A model generated the notes under the pieces. That model ran no database searches. It saw only the letters and a list, made by a program, of their open reading frames with translations, and was not told the origin of the DNA. From the NCBI GenBank assembly GCA_964017235.1, contig OZ024927.1, positions 49,233,293-49,297,292 of the forward strand: 64,000 nt of DNA, given 5' to 3'. Below, piece after piece: positions 21,631 to 32,400 of the stretch. Position 1 is the first letter of the stretch, and the number at the start of each line of letters is the position of its first letter. The position numbers and the translations under genes are program-made. Origin of the DNA: Sabellastarte sp. h YS-2021 (Eukaryota; Annelida; Polychaeta; Sabellida; Sabellidae).

Positions 21631-23520
21631 CCAATTACAACTAGAGATTGCGTCTCGACACAGTATATCCCCGGACGGGACATGGTTGAAGAGTGACATA
21701 CAGAATATTATGTCAAATGTGACCCCACCAAAAGATTCGTCTTCACATTCAAAACCAATAATAAGTGAGATATAGATGATTAGAGGTATCAAGGACCACA
21801 TTCGACCTTGAAGGAGGGATCTAAGGTCAAATTGGAGCCCACCAAAAGATTTGGGACACATGATTTCCTATACGTTGTCTTCACATCCAAAACTTCTATG
21901 ACCAATAACAAAGATATAGGCCATATAGATATGAAGAACCACATTTGACCTTGAAGGAGGGGTCCAAAGTAAAATTTGGAAACCAGCAAAAGATTCGGGG
22001 CACATGATTTCCTAGAAGTTGTCTTCACATCCAAAACCTCTACGACCAATAATAAGGGAGATATAGGCTCCTTTAAGTTTGGTCACATCAGATTTTCAAA
22101 TTCATTGCCATAGCAACCAACCAAATTGAACAAACTGGACCAAATGTTAGCCAGGCAAGCTTTTATAGCAGGGAAGATATCTTGAAACCTTGGTAAGGAT
22201 AGGTCCAACAGATTTCCAGCTATAAGTGATTTACTCAATGGTGAACTGTCAAGGTAGCTATTACTCAGTCAGCTATGGACCTACAGCTCTGGAAATCTGC
22301 CATGACACTGTGCATCAAAAAGTAGCTAAACAACACATTTGACAAAATTATTGTAACTCTAACAGTTATGAAGAAAAATATCATTTACAAACCCCAGCCC
22401 GCAGAGAGATAAATGGCCAACAACATTGAGATTTGGGAAAATCTTAGGAACAACTTCTGTTGTAAGAAGTATAGAGAACCCACCAGATGTTCTGCAAAAG
22501 ATTCACAGGCCATGATTTCTTACAAGTAGTTTTCATATTTTGAAGCCAAAGAAACAATTATAGGGGAGATATAAGGCCTTTTTGATATGATGACCCTCCT
22601 ATTTCGCATTAAAGATGTGATGTGGTGGCCATTTTGTTTCCAAAACAAGGGCACAATTACTCTTGGGCAAGCTTTCCTATCCTTTAACATTTTGTGCAAA
22701 TCTGATGAAGCTAGCTGAAATATTTTAGGTTACAGAAAACATTAAAGATTTTAGAACAAACTTTAAGACCAGAAAAATTAAAAGTGCTGCCATGGCAACA
22801 GTTGCTGCTGGATACCCCCCAAAACCTAATCAGCTCTAGATCCTCTTGGAGTAAACATATCCTGAAAATTTGGTGAAAATCCACACAGGGGTTAAGGCTG
22901 TGGAACACCCACAAACTTTAAGACCCGGAAATATTAAAAGTGTTACCATGGCAACAGTTGTTATTGGATACCCCCCAAAACCTTATCAGCTCTAGATGCT
23001 CTTGGGGTAAATATACCCTGAGAAGTTGGTGAAAATCTGTGAAGGGGGTTTAGTCTGTGGAATACCCACAAACTTTAAGACCCGAAAATCTTAAAAGTGT
23101 TGCCATGGCAACAGTGGTAGCCAGATACCGGCCAAGCCCAAATCAGCTCTAGATCCTCTAGAGGTAAACATGTCCTGAAAATTTGGTGAAAATCCATGTA
23201 GGGGTTTAGGCTGTGAAACACCCACAAACTTTAAGACCCGAAAATCTTAAAAGTGTTGCCATGGCAACAGTGGTAGCCAGATACCCACCAAAACCTTATC
23301 AGATCTAGATCCTCTTAAGGTGAAAATCCATGTAGGGGTTTAAGCTGTGGAACACCCACAAACTTTAAGACCTGAAAATCTTAAAAGTGTTGATAGTTTC
23401 AATAGTTTCCATGCAATATAGTCAGGATTAAGTGTGAAAATATCTCCAAAAAGGCCAAAAATAGCCCCGGTGAGGTACTTTGGCAGTCTGTGGATGACCT
23501 TCAATGAAGAGCTTCCAGGT
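21630..23520. mobile_element. Mosaic satellite-bearing element, reverse orientation
   Basis: In reverse orientation it contains 146-bp-type units (21690-22090), one diverged 155-bp satellite unit (22200-22375, with reversed 'ctgagtaatagctacc' and 'attgagtaaatcacttata'), and then a different ~155-bp array. This is the same module order as the 4.3-8.8 kb element read backwards. Exact ends are not clear. No proteins. Confidence 0.55.
22745..23400. repeat. ~155-bp tandem array with 'ccatggcaacag'
   Basis: Four to five units. The word 'caaactttaaga' recurs near 22757, 22911, 23068, 23225 and 23358. Each full unit has 'aaaagtgttgccatggcaac', 'atcagctctagatcctct' and 'ggtgaaaatcc'. A different sequence family from the 2-8 kb arrays, with a similar unit length. 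Confidence 0.8.
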
Positions 23521-23527
23521 CAAATAG

Positions 23528-23762
23528 GGGCCACGGTGGCAGAGTGGTAACACTCTCGCCTCCCACCTCTGAGGCCGGGGTTCGATCCCCGCATGGGCTC
23601 AAGTGGGAAAGCTGGTAGTTGCTTGCCGTTGGTCGGCAGTTTACAGTACACAACCCTAGCGAACTCTATGTACTGGTTTCCTCTGCCCTTCCAACTACCC
23701 GTCGTGATATGACCTGTACAGTGTTGAAAGCGACGTAAAAGGAAATCTGTGCAGCGGCGGAG
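23528..23762 (+). mobile_element. tRNA-derived SINE, subfamily 1 (best copy)
   Basis: RNA polymerase III promoter of tRNA type: an A box in 'ggtggcagagtggtaacact' and a perfect B box 'ggttcgatccc' (23581-23591). A tRNA-unrelated body follows ('aagtgggaaagctggtagtt', 'tgtactggtttcctctgccc') and the end is 'gttgaaagcgacgtaaaagg'. Diverged copies are at 24270-24500 (-), 40430-40680 (+) and 45235-45480 (+). Confidence 0.85.
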
Positions 23763-24269
23763 GCATGACCGTACTGAATCCTAATACCTTACTTTTGTCC
23801 GGGGATACAGTTATAGGGAACAGTGTACTCCATGGTAGATTAGTGTCAGTTATGTTGCAGGAATTTGTCTCTCTGTGTATATTTGAGAGATCAAGAAAAG
23901 CTAGTATAACCATAGAGACGTGTGTGTACAGCCACACAACGATAAAATATCTGGCCAAAAAGTTACTTCACATTCTGTCAGAGTGTACCATCTCCAAGGA
24001 AGTGTTTTTGAAAACTTTCCATTTGAGCGCCCCAATGCATTCCTATCAGGAAATGTGGCACGAAAGTGTGAGTGTACCATAAAATGTGGCATTAATTCTG
24101 CAAAAATGATGGAATCAACACCATGTTGGAGGTCATTATGGAGAATTTAAAGAGAGAAAAACTAAGTACCCCCTGTTCCAATGTCACGAGTTTGTCTCCT
24201 GACTGCCTGAATAATGCAGTCTCAGGTCTAATGTAATGAGTTATATGACTTCTCTCTTGTCAACATCAA

Positions 24270-24500
24270 GAGTGAATTTTTTATTGATTTATTTGGGGGT
24301 TTACGTCACTTTCAACACTGTCATGTCACAACGGGTAGTTTCGTGGGCAGAGAAAAGCAGTACATACTGTTGATCAAGGTTCTGCACTGTAAACTACCGA
24401 CCATTGGTAAGCAACTACCAACTTATACCACATAAGATTTGAACTGCAAACCTCAGAGGTAGGAGGCGAGTGTGTTACTACGGCACTGTAGCTCCTGGTC
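24270..24500 (-). mobile_element. tRNA-derived SINE, subfamily 1, reverse copy
   Basis: Reversed SINE: the 3' end 'tttacgtcactttcaacact' lies at the left, the body 'cagtacatac' and 'taccgaccattggtaagcaa' in the middle, and the tRNA-like head with 'ggaggcgagtgtgttactac' at the right. Confidence 0.8.
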
Positions 24501-26200
24501 ATGAGTGAAATGATAGCTGTAGTAGAGGATTGTAGAAAATACTAAAAACATGCCTAAAACAATTACCAGTGAGAGTTTCTGTTCAAAGTACTTTCAACCA
24601 ATCTTTTTTGCTCATAAGCAAATTATGACTAATCATTTGGATAGTGTGACTTATCTTTATGGTGTGTGACTTTTTTATGGCTACAACCTTTCTTGTGTAC
24701 TCTTCTAAAATGAAACTGAGTGATCTTTTCTCAAGAGGAAATTAGTTGTAGGAGGATCTCAAATTACTGCTCAAGTGTGGTTGGGGCTTACTGCTGGAAG
24801 GCATGAGGCCAAACTTTTCAGTTGTAAGACTTATTTTTAAGATTACACAAATCCAGTACTCATTCCAAGCTAACGTAATTTGTTAAAAATTTTATAATTA
24901 ATATGAAGACAATAAACTTTTGTTAATCCATCTCAACATGTAGGTTTTAACCTGCAATGAAAAGTGAGGTTTGCTCTGTGATGACCTTGACGTTTTTGAC
25001 GTTATATATTTTTAGCTTATTATTACTATGGTAAAAGGCATACCACGATGGGAAGCTGTGACAGTGGAGGACAGTTATACCCACTAATTGGTCAATATTC
25101 AAACCCACACTCTAGGTGGAGTGGGAAGCAAGTGCATCAAATGTTGACCATTTTTTTCATGGAGTCGAGATTAAAAGTGTATGGAAATGTAACAATAATT
25201 GTGATTGTGAAACGTAATAATAATTTTATGAGGTAAAAAACACATATGGTCAACATATTAGTGGGGTATTCTTGTAGTGAACTATTAACCATTGAAGAAA
25301 TCCTGTTACAATCTACTACAATACTAGTGCATTATTTATTCAAGTAACGAAAGGTCTCACAATATTCAACATCTGTTAGCCCATTCCTACAAAATACTGC
25401 AAATGATGAGCTTAAATAATGCATGCGCCCTTTTGCACACATCTCATCCTCTGATCACAAAAACCAGCAATCAGCAACAAGACTGGGCGGATATCATGAG
25501 CAAAAGCCAGTGTGTTAATAGAAGGGTGGATAATAATCAAAAACAGATTATGTGTGTAATGCTGGGGGTGCTTAGAATGCGATCATCAGTAGAGGGCAAA
25601 TGATTCCATTGAAAAAAAGTAATAAATGCTAATTAATCACCAGCAACACAAAAATACTACACAAAGTGCAAACTGGGGTGAAGTAAACTGGAATCTGTAC
25701 ACTGATTCACCAAGAGGTTAGAAAATAGGTAGTCTGGAAATGCATGGTCAGTTGGTAGAATTTATATGGAATAACAAGACAGTGTTGACAAGGGCTGAAA
25801 AGAAGAAAGTAGTATCGGTATAATCAGGAAAAGTATTTTTACTTGGTGTTGTTCATCTGTGCAATATTGAAGTTTTTGCCATGTAATTTTGTGATGCAAT
25901 ATGAACTACTGTTTTATATTTTCTCACATACAGCTAATAGATGCTGGTTTCCGCTATAGTTAAGTTTTACTCCAAAGGATACTGTTATAATTAACTTTTT
26001 TTTCTGAAAAAAATATATAAGGTTATAATTAAGTTGTTGTTTTTTTCCAAATGATAAGGTAGTCTGGACAGGTTTTCTTTGTGAACGAAATGACAGGAAA
26101 CTACATGATCTTTAAAAATGCTATAAATGGCTCATAAATGTTGTTAGATGGGATACATAGGTCGTTAAAATAATTGTCTGAAAATAACAGGTTATCCTAA
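24501..26200. other. Unannotated stretch upstream of the LDLa gene
   Basis: No repeat family or exon can be supported. It is AT-rich with T-runs near 26000-26050. Upstream exons of the PAN/LDLa gene (signal peptide) could lie here or further left, but none was recognised. Confidence 0.35.
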
Positions 26201-26211
26201 CAATAACAAAA

Positions 26212-27834
26212 ATGGAAAAAGGATTTCACCAAAGTGTTTACCCTGGAATAATCCACTTGGCTGGATTCTGTTGCATCTCACAAAGAAAACTAGTGTTAAC
26301 ACTCTATTACTTGCAGTGTGTGGTTCATACATTGGGTCACTATTTACCCAATCAATGCTACTTCAACAAATACGAAAACCACTTTCTGTCTCTTCATAAC
26401 AATGTTCAGCACAATAGGATATCTCTCAGAGAGTGCCAAAATGAATGCTTAAATCAGCATGACAAATGGCACTGCCGGTCATTTGACTATGACACCTTAC
26501 ATGACACCTGCTACCTCAGTGCTAGTACTCGTTTGACAGACCCCCAAGACTTCCATGAACATAGGACACTTTCTTATTTTGAAAAAGTCTGCATTGAGAG
26601 TAGTAACCCCGGCTATGACAGCCCAGAGAACCCATGTCCGGATGACCGTGTGTTGTGTGCAGACCAAAGGTCTTGTATTCACACTAGCTGGGTGTGTGAT
26701 GGAGAAGATGACTGTGACACAGGGTCAGATGAGCTTAACTGTGGCCGCTGCAGAGATGACCAACACGAGTGTTCTGTGGATGGACCCTGTATCCCAGCTT
26801 CCTGGGTCTGCGATGGATTGCAGGACTGTCCTGAAGGTGAAGAAGAGTTCAACTGTAAAGAGGATACTGAATTAAAGTGTCGTCCTGATCAGTACCAGTG
26901 CCAGATAGCATTTGCATGCATCCCTGTTGACTGGTACTGTGACGGGACCATTGACTGTGTGGACTCCACAGATGAATACAATTGTGAGCACTGTGACTTT
27001 CTCTGTCCAGGAGATACGTCACATTGCATATCCAGCTCAGACATTTGCGATGGCGTCAGGAACTGTCCAAATAATGCAGATGAACGGAACTGTGTGTATT
27101 CAGACTGTACTAAGAGTGCAGAGTTCCTCTGTGGAGACCAGTGTATCTCCAGAAAATGGATGTGTGATGGAGTCAAGGACTGTTCAGATAATAGTGATGA
27201 AGCAGCTTGTACTACCATTATTTGTCACCAGGGGGAACAGCTCTGTCCAGACAACAACACCTGCATACAGAACAACTGGGTTTGTGATGGACTGGAGGAC
27301 TGTCCTGATGATTCAGATGAACAGAACTGTCCTTTCTCAACCTGCGATGTGTCAACAGAGTTTACCTGCAATTCCTCCGGCACTTGTATTCCACAAAGTT
27401 GGCGTTGCGACTATGACCGAGATTGTGAAGACAATTCTGATGAACAAGACTGTCACTATAATACATGTACTGGTGATGAGTTGAGATGTGCAGACCTATC
27501 AGGCTGTATACCTCAACAATGGATGTGTGATGGAGAAACTGACTGTCATGATGCATCAGATGAAGTGGACTGCCCACCCATAGATTGCCGCGAGCCTGAA
27601 CTCACCTGTACAACATCCAGGGAGTGCATTTTATGGGCCATGCTATGTGATGGTATTGATGACTGCACAGATGGCTCAGATGAAGAAAACTGTCCAGAGC
27701 AGGCTTGTGTGGATCATGGTGGATTGTATTGTAAGGCTGATGGAAAGATGACCTGTATCCCCAAACATTGGATGTGTGATGGCTTCTTTGATTGTGATGA
27801 CTCTAGAGATGAAATCCTCTGTCTCTTTCCATGA
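26212..27834 (+). CDS. PAN/apple-like plus ten LDL-receptor class A repeats, secreted or ectodomain protein
   Basis: A 540-codon open frame with no intron. Residues ~49-127 form a PAN/apple-like module ('SLRECQNECL', 'CRSFDYDTLHDTCYLS'). From ~142 to 537 there are ten LDLa repeats, each with six cysteines and a C-D-G...D-C...SDE-x-x-C end, for example 'CDGEDDCDTGSDELNC'. LDLa repeats fold around Ca2+ held by those acidic residues and bind ligands outside the cell. Repeat 2 ('CPEGEEEFNC') and repeat 10 ('CDDSRDEILC') depart from SDE. The protein stops after 'LCLFP' with no membrane segment. The first 35 residues may be intron: an acceptor 'ttacttgcag|' at 26316 is in phase 0 with the frame, and no clear signal peptide precedes it. 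The specific family is not recognised. Confidence 0.85.
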   Translation: MEKGFHQSVYPGIIHLAGFCCISQRKLVLTLYYLQCVVHTLGHYLPNQCYFNKYENHFLSLHNNVQHNRISLRECQNECLNQHDKWHCRSFDYDTLHDTCYLSASTRLTDPQDFHEHRTLSYFEKVCIESSNPGYDSPENPCPDDRVLCADQRSCIHTSWVCDGEDDCDTGSDELNCGRCRDDQHECSVDGPCIPASWVCDGLQDCPEGEEEFNCKEDTELKCRPDQYQCQIAFACIPVDWYCDGTIDCVDSTDEYNCEHCDFLCPGDTSHCISSSDICDGVRNCPNNADERNCVYSDCTKSAEFLCGDQCISRKWMCDGVKDCSDNSDEAACTTIICHQGEQLCPDNNTCIQNNWVCDGLEDCPDDSDEQNCPFSTCDVSTEFTCNSSGTCIPQSWRCDYDRDCEDNSDEQDCHYNTCTGDELRCADLSGCIPQQWMCDGETDCHDASDEVDCPPIDCREPELTCTTSRECILWAMLCDGIDDCTDGSDEENCPEQACVDHGGLYCKADGKMTCIPKHWMCDGFFDCDDSRDEILCLFP

Positions 27835-28105
27835 TCATATTTGCATTTTTAAAACAGCAAGTCTTACATAATATGCATTTTTTAAGTAATACCTCCTGAA
27901 ATGAACTGTGAGTTTTGGAACTTTTCAACTTTGTTTCCCCTTCTGAATTGAATAAGTTTCAAGAGGGGCTTTTATTGTGTAGTTAACGAGTACATTGTGT
28001 TTAAACCAAATCATGTTATAGGTCTATTAGAAAATGTGTTTTATTAAATGGTAATTACTGTCCATAATGGAATGGAGTCTGTGCAAATGTGACTGAAACT
28101 GCTCA

Positions 28106-28111
28106 AATAAA
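28106..28111 (+). terminator. Polyadenylation signal AATAAA
   Basis: First AATAAA after the LDLa stop codon (272 bp downstream). A second candidate is near 28188. No other feature is seen between 27835 and 28370, which reads as 3' UTR. Confidence 0.5.
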
Positions 28112-28380
28112 TGATTTTCATGATCAGGATACATTTATTGAATTCTGTAATGACAAAATTAGTGTCAATGCTAAAGCATAAAACATAAATAAAGAGCACT
28201 GAGTAAAATAAATTACCCTTTCTTAAATTGTTACCTCAAATGGTTGGCCACCAAAAACCATCCATTTTTTGTGTGAATATTCATCATGCCAAGTTAAATT
28301 GGCTTAAATTGAAAGAGGAGAAAAATCCAACAACAAACACCAACATTATCGAAAACCACTTTATACAAAGGAAAAATATA

Positions 28381-28386
28381 TTTATT
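28381..28386 (-). terminator. Polyadenylation signal for the minus-strand gene
   Basis: TTTATT on the plus strand (AATAAA on the minus strand), 129 bp beyond the stop of the 28515-29591 frame. With the plus-strand signal at 28106 it makes this a convergent pair of 3' ends. Confidence 0.5.
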
Positions 28387-28514
28387 GTACAGTAAAGTTT
28401 TTAAAGTGTACATAAAGCGAGAATCACTAAAATAGCTTGACAATATGATCTAATTTACTGTAGAAGTAAAAAAAACTATCTGAAATCAAAGAAAATCAAA
28501 TAAATCACTTAAAT

Positions 28515-29591
28515 TCATTTTCTGCCGTGCATCGGTAGTGTTGAGACCTGTGAGGTATCTCTCTGTTTTGCCCCTTTGGGTCTTTCCACACGTCTTCTAC
28601 CAAAAGCTCCCCTGAATTTGCGCACCAGACTTGACTCACTGGTTTGTACTGGCTTTTCATCGCCCACTCTGTCTTTGTCACCCCAGGCAACCAGAGGCTT
28701 CTCTCTTCTGAATGGGAAGCTGAAAGTTGGTTTCATTGAACCCCTCACAATTGTGACAAGCTCCTGCGAATGTTTTGACTGTGGTGATGCTGGCTTCTCT
28801 GCTTCAGCAGCATCATCTATACCATCTAAATCTGTGATGATCAGATCTCCCGCCATAAGAGAGTGACCTTGGATTGCTGCGGCTGGGCACTTTGTGTTGT
28901 GTGGACTCAACGAAGCTCCACCTTCTGCTGATTTGATTGACAGCCCAGCACTGCCTAAACTCTTGTGAGATGAGGAGTTTGTGGATACATTTTCAGTGGA
29001 AGCTGTGGATAAATTGGAAGAGCTATCAGAGTGTGCACTTAGTGACCCCAAGTCCTCTCCTGAATCGGTATTAGTCAAATCAGTCTTCCCAAAACGAGGC
29101 TTTCCATATTCTGCAGGTCCAAATGGTGTAAAAGAATACCCACAATCCTCCTCTGGTGCTGACGTCACAGATCTAACTCGGTGATGTGAAAGTTCTGGTG
29201 TGATGGCTTTTCCAGTCACACAAAGGTCAGGCATCACCTTATCCCTCTCTCTATGGAGCCTCATCACTGATCCACAGAGGGCCTCATTGCTTCCGGGGGC
29301 AAATGGGTGGGACATACTAAGATCACTATGCACGCTTCCAGAACAGACGGTTGATGCTGAGTGTTGATGTGCTACATCCAATACTTCTACGTCAGTGTAA
29401 CGGTCTTTATTACGGAACAACGAACACTCGCTTTCAGGACTCAGTTTTTCATTACTTTCTGTATTTACAGACATCATGTCCACATGTATTATTTCACAAC
29501 TAGATATTAAATTGTCAATTTTGAAATCCTCCAACGATGAACATCTCTCAATGGCAGGAATACAGCATGAAAAGAAATGTTGTGATTTCAT
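28515..29591 (-). CDS. Unrecognised serine-rich, mostly disordered 358-residue protein
   Basis: A single open frame on the minus strand. The middle is Ser-rich and low in hydrophobics ('SLSAHSDSSSNLSTASTENV', 'SSSHKSLGSAG'). A short hydrophobic/acidic segment 'AGDLIITDLDGIDDAAEAE' follows. The C-terminus is basic and more conserved in style: 'PTFSFPFRREKPLVAWGD', 'SSLVRKFRGAFGRRRVERPK'. No signal peptide, membrane segment or known domain is seen. The first Met may not be the true start: the next, at residue 39 or 40 ('MMSVNTESNEK'), is possible, and an intron near the 5' end cannot be excluded. Coding status is supported by length and by the flanking promoter-like and poly(A) signals. Confidence 0.65.
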   Translation of the reverse strand: MKSQHFFSCCIPAIERCSSLEDFKIDNLISSCEIIHVDMMSVNTESNEKLSPESECSLFRNKDRYTDVEVLDVAHQHSASTVCSGSVHSDLSMSHPFAPGSNEALCGSVMRLHRERDKVMPDLCVTGKAITPELSHHRVRSVTSAPEEDCGYSFTPFGPAEYGKPRFGKTDLTNTDSGEDLGSLSAHSDSSSNLSTASTENVSTNSSSHKSLGSAGLSIKSAEGGASLSPHNTKCPAAAIQGHSLMAGDLIITDLDGIDDAAEAEKPASPQSKHSQELVTIVRGSMKPTFSFPFRREKPLVAWGDKDRVGDEKPVQTSESSLVRKFRGAFGRRRVERPKGAKQRDTSQVSTLPMHGRK

Positions 29592-29709
29592 TATGTGCAG
29601 GTGAAAACATTTCTAACAAGGTATTTACCACTTGGCAATACTGCTTGAATATTATATGTGAGACCGTTGTCACTTTTACGACTTCGAGGTTTCCCTTAGA
29701 AAAGACTGT

Positions 29710-29770
29710 GACGTCATCACAGGTTGTGACGTATTTTAATGCGCAACATTTAGTGTTGATTATGACGTTT
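29710..29770 (-). promoter_or_regulatory. Cluster of CRE-like sites upstream of the minus-strand gene
   Basis: A full palindromic CRE TGACGTCA at 29710-29717 and half-site variants TGACGTAT (29728-29735) and TGACGTTT (29763-29770). All lie within 180 bp upstream of the start codon at 29591. Three TGACGT words in 61 bp of AT-rich DNA is unlikely by chance and suggests CREB/ATF control. Confidence 0.5.
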
Positions 29771-29799
29771 TGGTAATGATTAACATGAGAAATACCACA

Positions 29800-30350
29800 C
29801 AAATTTTATCCTCTAAGTTGAGAGAAATCATGCTGCATGAACGTGACAAGGCGGTGGAAGATGTTAACTAATATGTGACCTAATGTCTGTTAGACTCGGT
29901 GACAAATATCGCTGGATCTGTTGCTAAAGTTACATCAACCTAAATATTATATATATATTAGGGATTAAAATTATTGTTTGGGGTAATAATATTAAAATGT
30001 GTAAAATAATGGACATGTTACAGAGGATAAAATGCAAAATTTCACCAAAATTACATTGCTTCTGCATGGTGAAAAGATTGGAAACCTTGTGTTTATATGT
30101 GTACAGTACTACTGGCTCAATTGGGAAATCTACTGTACGGTGTCATTATTGTCGTGGCCACAATAATTATATAATGGGTTTATACATAGGTTTATACAGC
30201 AAAATACAATTATGTCTTATGGGTGGTTAATTATTGGCATTTTCGATAAAAACAAAATTCATGGTGGATAAACTTGTAGTATATGTATGTGGAAACTAAC
30301 TACACAGAAAAATACAAAGATCGGGCGATGATATAGTAACTCATGAATTT
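29800..30350. other. Unannotated AT-rich stretch left of the DIRS element
   Basis: No gene or repeat family recognised between the upstream region of the minus-strand gene and the DIRS element. Confidence 0.4.
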
Positions 30351-30390
30351 GAAAATTTTATTTTAAATGTAGCTTTTATAAGCTACAATA

Positions 30391-30592
30391 CTTACCTATT
30401 GAAACAGAGTGCTATTCCGTTGACCACCGGAAAAGCTGCCAACGGGTAGAAAGTTGGAAACTTTCCCGGCCGAGTGCGGGGAGAGGTCTCCCCGGAGCCG
30501 GCTCACTTCACCGGATACACCGGTACCGAGGTGACCGGATATATGACGACTGCGCAGCAGATCACGTGATTCTTCCTTCTTTCTGTTGGGAT
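30391..30592 (-). repeat. DIRS inverted terminal repeat, left copy
   Basis: Inverted match to 36812-37012. Frames read outward through both copies give the same 60-residue translation, so they are identical or nearly so over ~190 bp. The sequence is CG-rich ('ccggagccggctcacttcac'), unlike its surroundings. Confidence 0.92.
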
Positions 30593-30646
30593 CCATCCCC
30601 GGCAGTGAGGTGTCGGTAAGCGGGGACGGACCGGGAGGGCCTATAT

Positions 30647-30748
30647 CTGTTTCAATAGGTAAGTATTGTAGCTTATAAAAGCTACATTTAAAATAAAATT
30701 TTCAATTTTATTGCGCTACAATGTACTTACCTATTGAAACAGAGTGCT
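30647..30748. repeat. DIRS internal complementary region
   Basis: Bases 30647-30703 are the reverse complement of the left outer end (30351-30407). Bases 30704-30748 are the reverse complement of the right outer end (36990-37034). The two complements meet head to head, which is the arrangement that lets the two non-identical ends be joined and copied during DIRS replication. Confidence 0.92.
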
Positions 30749-31232
30749 GAATTCCAACATCTTGGATGGTGGGAAGACAGCTCACTGACTAGGATCCGGT
30801 GAAGAGCCATGAATGGTGAAGGAAGGAGACCCGGACTCAGCATCCGTGCCGGTATGTTGAAGATCCGGTAGGAGGGGTGTGCTCTTCTGGGAACCTTGGG
30901 AAGGCTCTGGAGGAAGTTGTCCGGTAGACTGAAGCCCGTCAGGGAGGCACTCCATAATGGCTGCAACGATAAAAATAAGAGAAAAATTAAGAGAAGATAA
31001 GGGAATTGTGAGTTAACGAAAAATTAACGACAATTCTATGACAAAAGGCTGAGTAAAGAGAAAAAGAGGGACACCTCAAATTAACTCAGGTTAGTTATGG
31101 AAGATATGAAGTAGAGATAATTACCTTAAATGGTAGGAAGCCATGCTCTACGCGGTCAGGGTTCTGACCGGCCCCATCTGCTGGATGTGTCGTCTGGTAG
31201 CCCCCCCCCCTCTTTTGGAGGTGAGAGTCCTG

Positions 31233-32400
31233 CTAGGGAGGAGTCACTACTTGTTGAGCAGCCACAAAGGATCCCAGGTGGAAGGATAGGTCTTTTTGAT
31301 TCTGGCCTGAAAGATCCTTGAGGTAGAAGGATGTAAAAGTGTTATGAGATTTCCAATGACATGCTTGGAGGATCTGGTCCATGGAGACACCCCCATAAAA
31401 AGCTTTGGAAGCAGCAAATGCTCTGACGTCATGGGCCTTAACCCCTAGTAGGTCCATGTCCGAATTTTCCACTCTTGAATAACAATATTTAATGGTGTTT
31501 TTAATCCAAGATGATATGGTGGAGCACTGGATATCCTTGGAATGGCCTTGTTTATAAGAGACAAATAACAAGGCTTTATCCTGTCTTAAATCTGCTGTGA
31601 GTTTAAGGTAGGTAGAGAGGGCCCTCACGGGGCATAGTAGGGCGTCCTCGTTAGAGTCGTTTTGTGGAGTTGCAAGAGCGGGAATAACCACTGGGGATAC
31701 TGCTTGGTTTCCTTCCTTAGCTAGTTGGTTCTTGGCGATAAAGGAAGGAGAGGGGGTGAGTTGAATTTGGTCCCATTCGCCTAGGCATAATAACCCGTCT
31801 AAAGTCCAGGCGTGTATTTCGCTGCGCCTTTTTCCTGATGCTAGGGCTAGGAGAAAAACTGTTTTCCAGGTAACATACTTCAAAGGAGCCTCCTGTAATG
31901 GTTCAAAAGGAGGTTGTTTGAGCTGGTGTAGGACTATGGAAAGATCCCACTTGGGTAAGTTCCTGGAACTTTTTGGCTTATCCCTATGGAAGCTGACAAT
32001 AAGTCTGGCTAATTCTGTATTGTTGCTGATATCCAATGGAACATTTCCTAATGTGTCAGCAATTGCTGTCCTATATCCCTCAATGGTGGATGGGCGTCTG
32101 TTCTTCTCATTGAAGAGAAAGCACATGAATTCGCATATGTGTTTTATAGAAGGAGACCTGAAGTCCACCTGTTGTTCGGTGCACCACCTTTCGAAAACTG
32201 ACCATTTTGAGGCGTAGATGGCTCTAGTAGAGAGTCTTTGAGGTGCAGCAATTCTATCTGCCACCTCTGCGGTAAAGCCTTGGTTCTGGAGAGCTGTGCT
32301 CCTAGATACCATGCGTGGAGGTTGAGGGATTCCGGGTGAGTGTGGAATTGGTTGTTCAGTGGTTGTTTGAGTAGAGAGCGAATTGGTGGGAGTTGTCTCG
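31233..32400 (-). CDS. DIRS ORF3: tyrosine recombinase
   Basis: The catalytic C-terminal part (~330 residues) starts at 'LSTRAIYASKWSVFERWC' near 32235 and ends at 31233. It shows the tyrosine recombinase set: Arg in 'ALASGKRRSEIHAW', H-x-x-R in 'KAHDVRAFAAS', His/Trp in 'QACHWKS' and the nucleophile Tyr in 'TFTSFYLKD'. The enzyme inserts the circular DNA form of the element. The frame is open much further upstream, to 34331, in overlap with ORF2, so the true start is not clear. The boundary of 32400 is my estimate for the functional domain plus linker. Confidence 0.88.

Noticed and set aside
23528..23600. A functional tRNA gene
   Set aside because: The A and B boxes are good, but the 3' half of the acceptor stem does not pair and a SINE body follows, with several diverged copies nearby.
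26555..27484. Second and reverse frames through the LDLa exon
   Set aside because: They are cysteine-rich only because they shadow the LDLa repeats. The main frame has all ten repeats with correct spacing.
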